Assembly: GCA_024401335.1 (NCBI GenBank) | Contig: JAKSLH010000026.1 | Coordinates: 1-34,961, forward strand | Length of the DNA: 34,961 nucleotides | Direction: 5' to 3' | From: Bacteroidales bacterium | Lineage (GTDB): Bacteria; Bacteroidota; Bacteroidia; Bacteroidales; Marinilabiliaceae | Shown: positions 1 to 9,720 of the stretch, in pieces | Position numbering within the stretch: position 1 is the first letter of the stretch | Layout: the number at the start of each line of letters is the position of its first letter | Notes under the pieces: model-generated | The model's input: only the letters and a program-made list of their open reading frames with translations | What the model was told of the DNA's origin: nothing | Database searches by the model: none | Translations under genes and position numbers: made by a program

Positions 1-2
1 CA

Positions 3-3000
3 TCGAACTACAAGTTGCCTGACGAGGTAACTACTACATTTGACATTACAGCGGCCAATCCGACACTTATCAGCGCTCCTATCGCAAACTCATTGACATA
101 CAACGCTACAGCACAGAATCTGGTTGCGGAAGGTAATGCTACAGGAGGTAAGATGATGTATAGCACTGACGGAACAAGCTGGACAGAAGCTGTACCTCAG
201 GGCACAGATGCAAAGAGCTATACCGTATATTACAAGATTGCCGGCGATGCCAATCATAATAGTACAGAAAAGAGTGAACCAATCAATGTGGCAATATCTC
301 CAAAGACTATTGACGTAGTGTGGGGAGTGACGAATTTCAATTACGATGAATTGCCTCACACGCCGACTGCAACTTTGTCTGGAGTTGAAACAGTTGACAA
401 CAGCTATGTGTCTCTTTCTGTTGCTGGTTCAGGAACGAATGTCGGCACATATACAGCTACGGCTACTCTTCAAGGAGCAAAGGCAGATAATTATCAGTTG
501 TCTTTAGCAACAAGCACAACTTCATTCTCAATCGGCAAGAGTGCTCCTACAGTAACAAGTCCGACCGCTGCGACATCATTGGTATACAATGGTGCCAATC
601 AGGCATTGCTTGCAACTGCAGGCTCAACATTGGGCGGTACAATGAAGTACAGTATTGACGGCACAAATTGGACGACCGAGGTACCTCAGGCTAAGGTTGC
701 ACAAGAATATACCATCTACTACAAAGTTGAAGGAGATGCCAACCATACAGATGTAGCAACCAAGACACTTAAAGCTGTTATTGAGAAGAAGCTACTCACT
801 ATTGATTGGGGAACAAAGACATTTGAATATGACGGCAATCCACATAAGCCAGTCCCTACCATATCGGGAGTAGAGGAAGATGATCAGGTAGAGGTAACTG
901 CAAATGGAGAAAAAACAGATGTCGGCACTTACCCAACCAAAGCGACATTGTCTGGCAGTGCAGCTGCAAACTACAAACTGGCATCCGGTGCTGATCAGGC
1001 AACATTTGACATTACCAAAGCGACAATTACAGTTAGCGCTCCAACAGCTGAGATACTGACATATAATGGCGGTGAACAGAACCTTGTCACAGCTGCCACA
1101 ACATCTGCAGGCACAGTAGAATACAGCATCAATAACGGAACATCTTGGTCAAAGACTATTCCTACCGCCACAAATGCAGGATTATATAGTGTATACTACA
1201 GAGTAAATGGAGGTAACAACTACAACGACATCGCCCCAAGCGGTCCTGTTGAGGTGTCAATAGCTCAGAAAGAACTCACATTGACTTGGGGAAGCACCAC
1301 TACATTCACATACGATGGCTCGCCAAAGAAACCTACACTTGAGTTCGCAGGCAACATAGGCACAGATGACGTGACAGTAACAGTATCTGGTGAACAGACA
1401 AACATAGGTAACTATACGGCGAAGGCAATAATTGAAGGTAGCGCTTCTGCTAATTACAAGTTGCCAACTGACATCACCTTAGACTTCTCCATTTTACAGA
1501 CAGCTCCTACTGTAACTGCTCCAGTAGCAAATAAGCTGACATACAATGGCACAAACCAGAACCTTGTAACATCGGGCTCATGCTCGACAGGTACTATATA
1601 CTATAGCACCAATGGCATTGACGGATGGAGCGAGACTATCCCTCAAGGCATGAATGCAGGTTCAGATTATAAGGTTTACTATAAGGTAGAATCGACAGAT
1701 GACAACTACGAAGGTGTAGAGCCAAGTGGTCCTATTTCTATTTCAATAGCCAAGAAGACAATAGGCATTGAGTGGTCTAATACATCATTTGTTTACGATG
1801 GTAATCCACATATGCCAACTGCCATTGCAACCGGTAAGGAAGGCATAGACAATGTGACTGTTATCGTGATAGGCGAAGAGACTGAATCGGGTTCTGATTA
1901 TGTTGCAACTGCTGTTTCGATAGAAGGGACTGATGTAGCCAACTATGAGATGCCGACTAATGGTCTGACAACTACATTCAGCATTGGCAGAAAGCCTATC
2001 ACCAAGCCGGTGATCGATCTTTCACAATCGTTTGTCTACACAGGGACTGAACAGACATTCTCTATACCTGGCCCTTCTGATGCCGCTGGTTATACAATAA
2101 CTGGCAACAAAGAAACAAACGCTGGATCATATACGGCGACTATCAAACTTGGAGACAACTTCTCATGGAGTGACGGATCAACAGACGATATAATGCAAGA
2201 ATGGTCTATAACTCGCGCAGAAGTGACTTTGCCTAGCGCCGTGATATCAACATTTACCTACGATGGAACAGTCAAGGCCCTGGAGGTTTCGGAAAACGAC
2301 TTGTATACTATTGATTCAGAAAATGCGACAGCCACAAACGCCGGCACATACAACAGAGTTATTTCGTTGAACGACAAGGCAAACTATGTATGGACTGATG
2401 GCACCGACGCATCGAAGACAATCACCTTTACAATCAACAAAGCCAAAGTTGACTTACCTACAGCTCCAACCACTAACTTCATCTTTGACGGTACTGAGAA
2501 GATATTCACAGTCAATCCTAATGCCAACTATATAGTTGACCCGGCCAATGCATCGGCAACTACAATCGGCAGTTACCCTCGAACAATCACGTTGAATGAC
2601 GAAGACAATTACGAGTGGATTGATGGTACTATTGCTCCTAAGACAATAGAATTTAAGATTGGTACTGGCACCATTGATGAACCTACGATACAGTTGGAAT
2701 ATACTTATACTGGTTCGACAATTGTATTCCTGACAGGCACCGAATACGATATCATCAATGGCGAGGGTAAAGATGCCGGTACATACTCATTGAAGGTCAC
2801 TCCTCAGAATGGCTTCACATGGGAAGGTGGATCTGTAGAAACAAAGACATATGAAGTAGTAATCTTACCTGCTAAGATCGACAAGCCTACATTCGTTCAG
2901 ACTGAATATACATGGAATGGCAACGAATACAATTTCAATGTCCCACTGAATGAGTGCTATACAATCTCTGGAGAAACAAAGGCTACAGAGATTGCTGACT

Positions 3001-4463
3001 ACCCGGTTTCTATCACACTTTTGCCAAATTATATCTGGAGCGATGGTTCGTCGGATGCAATCAATGAGACATTCAAGATCAAGCATATCGTAATAAATGT
3101 TCCAGCTGCTGATGAAACAGAGTTCACTTATGATGGTAACGAGAAAACATACACTCTACCTGATAATGACGCGTATGTTATTGCTAATAATGTGCAGACC
3201 GACGCGGGCACATATACAGTAAGCGTATCATTCAAGGACGAGGCTCATTATATCTGGAACGATAACACTAATGATATAAAGACATACGTATTTAATATCG
3301 CTAAAGTAACAATTCCTATTCCTGTTGCACCTCAGACTACATTCATCTATGACGGTCAGGAGAAGATGTTCGAAATACCCGAAGGCGCAGGTTATGTCGT
3401 TGATAGCAAAAATGCGACAGGAGTTGATATTATGTCTTATGACAGAATAATCTCTTTGAAGGACAAGAAGAACACATTGTGGTCGGATGGAACTTCTGAT
3501 GACAAGGTGATAACTTTCGTTATCGGTGATGGTACAATTGAATTGCCGATCGCAGGTGAGTTCACATATACTGGTGAACCTATCATCCTTATCCCGGAGA
3601 AAGTTGAGTATAAAGTCGAAGATGGCGTACAGACTGACGCTGGCACATATGATGTTAAGCTGACTCCAACAAAAGGATTCAAATGGACGGACGGCACAAC
3701 TGTTGCAAAGGTTGTTGTTGTGACCATAAATCCGGCAAAGGTTGACAAGCCTAATGTTGAAAGCATCAGTTTCCCATACGATGGCGAAACACATGGCATT
3801 AAGATAGCCGAAAATATTGCTTATTCAATATCTGGTGATACAGAAGCTATTAAGCCTGGAAAGTACATTGTGACTGTGACGTTGAATAACAACTATATCT
3901 GGTCGGACAATACAAATGCAACTCTGACATATACTTTCGTTATTGAAGGTAATGACGAACCGGAAGATCCGGAAACAAATCGTTTGGACGCTTCTCTGAT
4001 AAAACTCATGTGGAATGATGTCCTTGTCGTTGACAACTCTGACAATCGTTTTATATCATATCAGTGGTATCGTAATGGCAGTATCATTGAAGGTGCCAAT
4101 GAGCAATTCTACTGCGAGAAAGGTGGAGTCAACGGTTCCTACGAAGTTATTGTCATAGGTGCTGACGGCAAAGAGTATATTATCGGTCCTGCTGTTTTCA
4201 TGCAGGAATCAACTGCGTTTAATGTAACTGTCAATCCAAACCCGATACGTACAGGAGAGGCATTCTCCATAGTGGTTGACGGACTCTCGGAAACAGAGAT
4301 GCATAATGCGGTCGTAAGGATTTATACTATATCATCTGCAGTGGTATTCTCATCTGATAAAGTTGAACATATAAATCAGATTATTCTTTCTTCTCGTGGT
4401 GCTCATGTGGTGTCGGTAGTGTCTGGCAATAAGAAGGGAACAGTGAAGATTATTGTAGAGTAA
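3..4463 (+). CDS. MBG/YDG-repeat surface protein with T9SS-like C-terminal domain (5' end outside window)
   Basis: About 1,485 residues of a larger secreted repeat protein are visible. The frame is open to the left edge, and the first residues (SNYKLP) match the interior of later repeats (ANYKLP), so the true start lies upstream and the TTG at 15 is not a start. Four pairs of alternating repeats (about 80 plus 75 residues, signatures LTYNG/YSxDG/YYKV and W-x-FxYDG/GTYxA/ANYKL) run to about residue 665. Nine shorter repeats of 65-75 residues follow (FxYDG, AGTY, YxWSDG), to about residue 1315. An Ig-like stretch (SYQWYRNG) comes next, and the last 80 residues (VNPNP, VRIYT, KGTVKIIVE) resemble a type A T9SS sorting domain. 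Such proteins are usually surface or adhesin-like; ligand and function are unknown. The domain calls are from motif recognition only. Confidence 0.85.
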   Translation, partial: SNYKLPDEVTTTFDITAANPTLISAPIANSLTYNATAQNLVAEGNATGGKMMYSTDGTSWTEAVPQGTDAKSYTVYYKIAGDANHNSTEKSEPINVAISPKTIDVVWGVTNFNYDELPHTPTATLSGVETVDNSYVSLSVAGSGTNVGTYTATATLQGAKADNYQLSLATSTTSFSIGKSAPTVTSPTAATSLVYNGANQALLATAGSTLGGTMKYSIDGTNWTTEVPQAKVAQEYTIYYKVEGDANHTDVATKTLKAVIEKKLLTIDWGTKTFEYDGNPHKPVPTISGVEEDDQVEVTANGEKTDVGTYPTKATLSGSAAANYKLASGADQATFDITKATITVSAPTAEILTYNGGEQNLVTAATTSAGTVEYSINNGTSWSKTIPTATNAGLYSVYYRVNGGNNYNDIAPSGPVEVSIAQKELTLTWGSTTTFTYDGSPKKPTLEFAGNIGTDDVTVTVSGEQTNIGNYTAKAIIEGSASANYKLPTDITLDFSILQTAPTVTAPVANKLTYNGTNQNLVTSGSCSTGTIYYSTNGIDGWSETIPQGMNAGSDYKVYYKVESTDDNYEGVEPSGPISISIAKKTIGIEWSNTSFVYDGNPHMPTAIATGKEGIDNVTVIVIGEETESGSDYVATAVSIEGTDVANYEMPTNGLTTTFSIGRKPITKPVIDLSQSFVYTGTEQTFSIPGPSDAAGYTITGNKETNAGSYTATIKLGDNFSWSDGSTDDIMQEWSITRAEVTLPSAVISTFTYDGTVKALEVSENDLYTIDSENATATNAGTYNRVISLNDKANYVWTDGTDASKTITFTINKAKVDLPTAPTTNFIFDGTEKIFTVNPNANYIVDPANASATTIGSYPRTITLNDEDNYEWIDGTIAPKTIEFKIGTGTIDEPTIQLEYTYTGSTIVFLTGTEYDIINGEGKDAGTYSLKVTPQNGFTWEGGSVETKTYEVVILPAKIDKPTFVQTEYTWNGNEYNFNVPLNECYTISGETKATEIADYPVSITLLPNYIWSDGSSDAINETFKIKHIVINVPAADETEFTYDGNEKTYTLPDNDAYVIANNVQTDAGTYTVSVSFKDEAHYIWNDNTNDIKTYVFNIAKVTIPIPVAPQTTFIYDGQEKMFEIPEGAGYVVDSKNATGVDIMSYDRIISLKDKKNTLWSDGTSDDKVITFVIGDGTIELPIAGEFTYTGEPIILIPEKVEYKVEDGVQTDAGTYDVKLTPTKGFKWTDGTTVAKVVVVTINPAKVDKPNVESISFPYDGETHGIKIAENIAYSISGDTEAIKPGKYIVTVTLNNNYIWSDNTNATLTYTFVIEGNDEPEDPETNRLDASLIKLMWNDVLVVDNSDNRFISYQWYRNGSIIEGANEQFYCEKGGVNGSYEVIVIGADGKEYIIGPAVFMQESTAFNVTVNPNPIRTGEAFSIVVDGLSETEMHNAVVRIYTISSAVVFSSDKVEHINQIILSSRGAHVVSVVSGNKKGTVKIIVE

Positions 4464-4476
4464 CCACGTAAAAACA

Positions 4477-5367
4477 ATGCGAAAAATGAACAAGTTCTTA
4501 TGCATATTAACCTTGGGGCTGCTATTTGGTGTACCTGAAATGGCAAACGCCCAGTGGAAGACGACAAAAAACAAACCTAATTACTCTCCTTTGTTTGGTG
4601 AGAGTCAATACCTGAGCGGAGCATTGAGCGGAGGTTTGAGCTCTATATATTTTAAGAGCAGCGATTCTGATCGAAAACTTGGCGGTGGCGGTTCTTTCAA
4701 TGTTGATTACAACCAGTTTTTCAATAGGAATTGGGGATTCACTGCCGGGCTTGGTGTGCAGCTGAGTAATAGTACCGCTTCTTTGGATGGAACGCTAGAG
4801 TATGATCTCTATGATGAAGTAAACAAGCAAGATTTTACCTATGTCATTGATCTGAATGGATGGACAGAACATCAACGCTGCGTTAACCTTGAGATGCCTA
4901 TTGGCGCACTCTACAGGATGCCTATCACCAAGCGCATATCTCTTATTGCAAGTGCCGGTATCAAGATGTATGTCCCTATTATGACCAAATATGAGGTTGA
5001 AGATGGTGAGTACGAAACTACTGGTTATTATCCTGAAACGAATGTGGTTATTCACGATCTGGAACATCATGGCTTTACTGTTGATAAACCTAGACCTGAC
5101 GGTTCTATTGCGACAAAAGGATTAGGCTTGTCATTGTACTATGATGTAAATGTAGCCACCAAAATAACTTCTAAAATATTTTTCTTCGGGGGAATTTATA
5201 GTTCTATCGGATTGACAGACATGGCAAAGACTCACGAAGGTGCTATGCTTAATACAGACAGGACCTATAAGAGTCTGATGGAGACGGATGTGATCAAGAA
5301 AGTTAATCTTCGAAACATAGGGTTACGCGCCGGCATTAAGGTCCCTATGTCAGTTTTCATACGTTAA
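4477..5367 (+). CDS. Outer-membrane beta-barrel-like protein of unknown function
   Basis: 296 residues. An N-terminal signal peptide is visible (MRKMNKF, hydrophobic core, probable cleavage after ANA before QWK). The rest alternates polar and aromatic residues with glycine-rich turns (LGGGGSFNVDYNQFF, WGFTAGLGVQL, LGLSLYYDVNV, FFFGGIYSSIGL), as in outer-membrane beta-barrels of Bacteroidota, and it ends in a strand-like SVFIR. A second ATG at 4486 would give MNKF and is equally possible. It starts 13 bases after the repeat protein and may be co-transcribed with it, so an accessory role in surface display of that protein is possible. I do not recognise a named family. Confidence 0.75.
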   Translation: MRKMNKFLCILTLGLLFGVPEMANAQWKTTKNKPNYSPLFGESQYLSGALSGGLSSIYFKSSDSDRKLGGGGSFNVDYNQFFNRNWGFTAGLGVQLSNSTASLDGTLEYDLYDEVNKQDFTYVIDLNGWTEHQRCVNLEMPIGALYRMPITKRISLIASAGIKMYVPIMTKYEVEDGEYETTGYYPETNVVIHDLEHHGFTVDKPRPDGSIATKGLGLSLYYDVNVATKITSKIFFFGGIYSSIGLTDMAKTHEGAMLNTDRTYKSLMETDVIKKVNLRNIGLRAGIKVPMSVFIR

Positions 5368-5368
5368 T

Positions 5369-5376
5369 CCCCCCCC
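5369..5376. repeat. C8 homopolymer tract
   Basis: Eight consecutive C follow the TAA of the preceding barrel gene by one base. Because it lies outside coding sequence, length changes would not alter a reading frame. It is about 80 bases upstream of the promoter of the next gene. Confidence 0.6.
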
Positions 5377-5454
5377 GTCTCTATCGAGTTTTCAGATTAC
5401 AACCTCTTATCCACCGGCATAACAATAGAATTCTAACCGAAACCACCAATAATC

Positions 5455-5486
5455 TTTGTTGTTTTTTTACAAAATAATTACCTTTG
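5455..5486 (+). promoter_or_regulatory. Bacteroidota-type promoter of the 5511-7629 operon
   Basis: A TTTG at 5455-5458 is followed after exactly 20 bases by TACCTTTG at 5479-5486. This matches the Bacteroidota sigma-ABfr consensus (-33 TTTG, 19-21 base spacer, -7 TAnnTTTG). The ATG of the next gene is at 5511, so the leader would be short, about 18 bases. Confidence 0.8.
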
Positions 5487-5510
5487 TCATTATAAGAACA
5501 ATCTAATGAC

Positions 5511-6281
5511 ATGACCACGAACAAATCGCTTTGCACAATAACACTCCTGCTTTGGCTTTTTTCATCTGAAGCTACATCACAGGTCATGAAGCCTATTTTC
5601 TGGGACTTCAACGTCGGACTGGTTCATAGAAGCACCGACAAGATAAATAGCAAGGAAAACCTGCGCGAAACTAACGATTGGGACAAATACGTCTGCTGGA
5701 GCGACTACTATGACGCTCATATCACTCAGTATTATTTCGAAGTAAAACCTGAATTTCTATTGACTAGCAAACTCTCTCTCGACGCCGGATTGCGCTACAC
5801 ATACAGCCGCGGCGAAATAGACGACGATACCAATCTTATATGGAAAGTCCACGAAGAGGGCGTCAACACCTACTACGCTACCGCCGACCGCATCGCTCAA
5901 TACACTAACTATGTCGGCATTCCTCTCGGACTGCGACTCGCTTTCCGCGACCTCGACGAGGTAAGCCCATTCCTCAAATTTGGAACAGCATTCAACTTTG
6001 TTGTCGGCTCTCACAACCATGTCCGCATGGAGAAGAAGACCATGGAACAGTATCGTAGCGGAATAAAAAAATCTATGGGCCGACCTAAGTCTTTCGCCAT
6101 ACCATTCTATTTCAGCGGCGGCGTTCAGTGCGGACCTAACGGCATGGTCAATGTCGAAGTCATGTTCCCTTACTTCATGCGCTACGCCAATCCATTCTCT
6201 ATGTGTAAACTCTACGACTCTGGCATCGGATTGTCTGTTGGCGTGAGAATACCTAGAATATACAGATTTGTCAACGAATAG
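5511..6281 (+). CDS. Outer-membrane beta-barrel-like protein of unknown function
   Basis: 256 residues with an N-terminal signal peptide (MTTNKSLCTITLLLWLFSS, probable cleavage near EATSQ). The mature part has alternating strands typical of small outer-membrane barrels (LSLDAGLRYTYSRG, YVGIPLGLRLAFRDL, FLKFGTAFNFVVGS, FYFSGGVQCGPNG) and ends with IGLSVGVRIPRIY. It resembles its upstream neighbour in length, signal peptide and strand pattern, although I cannot show homology by eye. It is the first gene behind a strong promoter and is followed 8 bases later by a lipoprotein gene, so the two probably act together at the outer membrane. Function unknown. Confidence 0.7.
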   Translation: MTTNKSLCTITLLLWLFSSEATSQVMKPIFWDFNVGLVHRSTDKINSKENLRETNDWDKYVCWSDYYDAHITQYYFEVKPEFLLTSKLSLDAGLRYTYSRGEIDDDTNLIWKVHEEGVNTYYATADRIAQYTNYVGIPLGLRLAFRDLDEVSPFLKFGTAFNFVVGSHNHVRMEKKTMEQYRSGIKKSMGRPKSFAIPFYFSGGVQCGPNGMVNVEVMFPYFMRYANPFSMCKLYDSGIGLSVGVRIPRIYRFVNE

Positions 6282-6289
6282 AGACTACA

Positions 6290-6958
6290 ATGAATAGACT
6301 GATATATATAGCTGTCGCTTTATGCAGCATGATGACACTATCTTGCTCTAAGGATGATAACCTCGACGAGATAATATGGATAGAAGACGACATGAACGCG
6401 GGCCTGCCACAGTATTCCGAATGGGGTTACAATACATTCGGAGCTTACATCAACGCCCACGTATTCACTAACAATAGAAAGAACGACCTCTGGGCAACCA
6501 ACTGCTCAAGGGTGTCCTCTGAGGGCGACATCCTGCATTTCACCTTAAGAAACAAAGATGAGTACTATTACGATGAGACTCATCCCGACGACTCATTCCA
6601 CAGCTCCGATAGCTTAACATTCTCTATACCATACAACCACATCTATGAGTGTTCTGGCCTGGCCGATCTCAACGGACAGATTATCAACCTGTCTAGCGAC
6701 AAATGTCGGGTGACACTGAAACTCGAAGACGGAACTAACGGCAAAGCTACTACATTGGATGTTAGCGAAGGGTTCCTCAACATCAAACGTGTTCAGGTGC
6801 TCTATCTCAACGGACGACTTACAGAAACAATAATGTCTGGCGAATTCGAACTGAAATCTACCGCCATAATCGACGGCAAACCAAGACATTTCGACATCAC
6901 CGAAGGCCGATTCGATATAGGTATCGACGCTCAGAAGAATATCGAGATATTGGACTAG
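6290..6958 (+). CDS. Putative surface lipoprotein of unknown function
   Basis: 222 residues. The N-terminus MNRLIYIAVALCSMMTLSC is a type II signal peptide with the lipobox cysteine at residue 19. The following residues (SKDDNLDE) are acidic, like the lipoprotein export signal that sends Bacteroidota lipoproteins to the cell surface. The body has beta-rich segments (VSSEGDILHFTLRNK, KCRVTLKLEDG, EFELKSTAIIDG). It starts 8 bases after the barrel gene, which suggests a barrel-lipoprotein pair. No family recognised. Confidence 0.75.
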   Translation: MNRLIYIAVALCSMMTLSCSKDDNLDEIIWIEDDMNAGLPQYSEWGYNTFGAYINAHVFTNNRKNDLWATNCSRVSSEGDILHFTLRNKDEYYYDETHPDDSFHSSDSLTFSIPYNHIYECSGLADLNGQIINLSSDKCRVTLKLEDGTNGKATTLDVSEGFLNIKRVQVLYLNGRLTETIMSGEFELKSTAIIDGKPRHFDITEGRFDIGIDAQKNIEILD

Positions 6959-7014
6959 TCATAGGTCCTACATTCACGCGTTCCATTGCAAATAAACTCG
7001 AAACACAAATAAAT

Positions 7015-7629
7015 ATGATTGCAGACAAATCGTATCTGAAGATACGCAATTTCATTGGCATCTTGGGATGCCTCTTACCTGTATTGTGCCTTTCTGGCGC
7101 ATACCTCTCACCTAACACTGTCTATCCCGACTGGTGGACAAGCATTTCTATAACCTACTACAGCTCTCCTGTGCTTATCGCCGTCCTGTCGTCTGTCGGT
7201 TTCCTTCTCGTTTCCTACAGAGGATACAACATCTGGGATACTCTCGTCAATACCACCGCTGGCATCTGCGCCCTGAGTGTGGTAGCCTTCCCTACCGAAG
7301 CTTCATGGCTCGACAAGTCAACAGAAGTAGGCCTATTCTGGCTTCCTATAAGCATAACAATGTGGGTTCACTATGTCGCCGCTTCACTGCTGTTCCTTCT
7401 GCTTGCTATCAACAGCATATGGCTGTTCTCTAAGAGTAAAGACGATACCAAAAACACCATCTACAAGGTATGTGGCTATATAATACTCGTGTTCCTCATT
7501 ATTTTCGCTATCAACGCGATAATCATAAAGAATGACGGCATGGTGATTGTCTATGAAACTATCATGCTGATGGCCTTTGGCCTTAGCTGGATAGTCAAAG
7601 GTCATATGCTCGACAACTGGCTTAAATAG
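7015..7629 (+). CDS. Multi-pass inner-membrane protein of unknown function
   Basis: 204 residues with about six or seven hydrophobic segments, at about residues 11-29, 47-66, 78-93, 102-120, 118-138, 148-168 and 176-195. A conserved-looking loop (SPNTVYPDWWTSISITYYSS) follows the first segment. The ATG lies 56 bases after the lipoprotein stop, so it may be the last gene of the 5511 operon. It converges on the ABC transporter gene with only 8 bases between the two stop codons and no obvious terminator between them. I do not recognise the family. Confidence 0.7.
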   Translation: MIADKSYLKIRNFIGILGCLLPVLCLSGAYLSPNTVYPDWWTSISITYYSSPVLIAVLSSVGFLLVSYRGYNIWDTLVNTTAGICALSVVAFPTEASWLDKSTEVGLFWLPISITMWVHYVAASLLFLLLAINSIWLFSKSKDDTKNTIYKVCGYIILVFLIIFAINAIIIKNDGMVIVYETIMLMAFGLSWIVKGHMLDNWLK

Positions 7630-7637
7630 CCGCCGGA

Positions 7638-9434
7638 CTACGATTCTCCTTTTATCGTCTCTGCCAGTTTCTCTACGTTGAGGCTTCGCGCTGAAGCATC
7701 AACAATGTCCTTATACACTCCTCCTTGACGATAAAGGTCATCGGAGGTGCCACTCTGCTCTACCCTGCCATTCCTAAGCGCATATATCATGTCACTGTCT
7801 ATTATCTGAGATATGCTATGCGATATGATAATGACGGTACGGTCTTTCTTGATGGCATCTATCGAGGCCTTTATCTGCTCTGTGGCTATGGCGTCGAGAC
7901 TTGCCGTTGGCTCATCAAGGAATATGACAGGCGGATTCTTGAGGAACATACGCGCTATGGCTATACGCTGCTGCTGACCACCCGACAACTGCTGGGCCTT
8001 TGAAGCGAATCCATTAGGAAGCGCCATTATCTGATCATAGATATACGCCTTCTTGGCTGCCTCCATCACTTCTTCTATCGTGGCGTCTGTGCGCCCATAA
8101 CGTATATTCTCCTCTATCGTGCCGTCAAAGATGTGATTCTTCTGAAGCACAAGGCCTATATTGTCACGCAGATAATGTGTGTCATAATCGTTGATATCTA
8201 CACCATCAATGGTTATCGTACCTCGATCGGCTGTATAGAACTTGTCTAGCAGGTTGACTATCGTCGACTTACCGGCTCCCGACAATCCTACAAAGGCTGT
8301 TATCTGACCACTTCTGATCGACATGTTGATATCGTGAAGGGCTTTGTTGCCATTCGGATACGTAAAATCTACACCTCTTATCTCTATGTCTCCCCTTATC
8401 TTCTCTGGCCTGTGCTTGCCGCTCGGCTCTACCTCCTCCTTCGCATCAAGGATCTTGAAGAAGCCTTCCGCATATACAAGGGCATCATTGAGATTGTCGA
8501 AGATGCGGTGAAGCTGAGTGATAGGCGCCGTCACATTGGCAAAAAGCATCACATGATACATTATCTTGCCTATCGTCATTCCAGGATAGTCTATGAGCAC
8601 AAGATACGCGGTTAGGATGATGATGAGCACCGTCCCTATCTGCTGAACGAAACGCTTCAGACCGTCAAAATAAAACGAGGTCTTGCGCACTTTCATCTGA
8701 TTGTCGGTAAACCGGGTCTGCAGATCCCACTGCTTCCCGCTCTCTATCTGCTCACGGTTAAACGACTTGATGACGTTGATGCTCTCAATGATATTCATTA
8801 TACCATGACTCTTCTCCTCATGGCACGAACGCATATTCTCACGCCACCCCTTGAGGCGACGCGCCTGCGCTATGGTGATGTATATATATATCGGAACAAT
8901 GAAGAGCGCCGTCAAACCTACATAGAAGTTTGCAGAAAACATTAGCACCAAGGCTAATATGGCACTAGTAAACAAAGGAAGAAGGTCTATAAAGAAACTC
9001 TGCACCGTCGACGATAGGCTACTCACACCACGGTCTATACGCGACTGCAATTTGCCTGTCTCATTATTGCCCTGCGAAAAGAATGCCATGCGGTAACTCA
9101 AGATACGGTCGATGATGGTCTGCGACAGGTCTCGAGATACATTGATTCGCATCTTCTCTCCATAGTAGTTCTGAGCAAAAGAGATGCCAACAGAAAGAAC
9201 CTCCTTGCCAAGAAGAATTGCCGTGATCGCAAATAGTATATTCAAAGCCTCCGACCACTGGAAGTTTTCTACATGTATGAGGTCGTTTATCTTATCTACT
9301 GTCCAGTCAAGGACTACCGCATTTACCTGCGTAATACACGAACCAATAAGCGTAAGGATAAGAGCTAGCACCACAAGCCATTTATATGGCTTCACATAAG
9401 GCGCAATTTTCTTGAGCAAATCTATTATATCCAT
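7638..9434 (-). CDS. ABC exporter, fused membrane and ATPase domains
   Basis: 598 residues, the usual length of a half-transporter of the MsbA/LmrA type. Residues 1-330 hold six transmembrane segments of the exporter fold. The nucleotide-binding domain follows with Walker A (GLSGAGKST, about 381-389), signature (LSGGQQQR, about 481), Walker B (VIFLDEP, about 505) and a switch histidine (IIISHS). It probably works as a homodimer in the inner membrane. The substrate cannot be told from sequence; lipid or peptide export is typical. It is transcribed alone and convergent with the membrane-protein gene on its left. Confidence 0.9.
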   Translation of the reverse strand: MDIIDLLKKIAPYVKPYKWLVVLALILTLIGSCITQVNAVVLDWTVDKINDLIHVENFQWSEALNILFAITAILLGKEVLSVGISFAQNYYGEKMRINVSRDLSQTIIDRILSYRMAFFSQGNNETGKLQSRIDRGVSSLSSTVQSFFIDLLPLFTSAILALVLMFSANFYVGLTALFIVPIYIYITIAQARRLKGWRENMRSCHEEKSHGIMNIIESINVIKSFNREQIESGKQWDLQTRFTDNQMKVRKTSFYFDGLKRFVQQIGTVLIIILTAYLVLIDYPGMTIGKIMYHVMLFANVTAPITQLHRIFDNLNDALVYAEGFFKILDAKEEVEPSGKHRPEKIRGDIEIRGVDFTYPNGNKALHDINMSIRSGQITAFVGLSGAGKSTIVNLLDKFYTADRGTITIDGVDINDYDTHYLRDNIGLVLQKNHIFDGTIEENIRYGRTDATIEEVMEAAKKAYIYDQIMALPNGFASKAQQLSGGQQQRIAIARMFLKNPPVIFLDEPTASLDAIATEQIKASIDAIKKDRTVIIISHSISQIIDSDMIYALRNGRVEQSGTSDDLYRQGGVYKDIVDASARSLNVEKLAETIKGES

Positions 9435-9577
9435 GGTTGTTCTAAAAAGAAAAACTATTTATTCTTCCTATCGTTTTATACTGACTATAACACTAGTGGT
9501 TACGTTTCTTGCTTTATTTGTCAGAGAAAATCCAAGAAAAAAAACGAAACATTATCAGCGAAACTATGTATCACAAA

Positions 9578-9671
9578 ACGTTTTTGGGATATATCATTTG
9601 CCTGTTAATCTATAAAACAACGGCGTTTATCGACAAATCCACCTGTTCGGCATCTGTGCATACGTTTTTGG
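9578..9671 (+). repeat. Two direct copies of ACGTTTTTGG upstream of the histidine-rich gene
   Basis: Identical 10-mers lie at 9578-9587 and 9662-9671, 84 bases apart, in the 286-base gap between the divergent ABC exporter and the histidine-rich protein. They could be operator-like sites. The second overlaps a TAnnTTT-like element, but no exact TAnnTTTG box is present in the gap. Confidence 0.35.
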
Positions 9672-9720
9672 CACAGTAATTGGAAATGTCTAAGCAAAAC
9701 AAACTTAAACTTACATAACT

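Noticed and set aside
3228-3794. 188-codon antisense frame within the repeat protein
   Set aside because: It mirrors the repeated sense sequence, has no promoter or domain, and the sense frame is clearly real.
15-3960. Regularly repeated sequence considered as a CRISPR or DNA-level tandem repeat
   Set aside because: Periodicity is at protein level (about 200-240 bases per unit) with strongly diverged DNA; no short identical repeats with spacers.
5369-5376. C8 tract as a phase-variation switch
   Set aside because: It lies after a stop codon and too far from the next promoter (about 80 bases) to change spacing of promoter elements.
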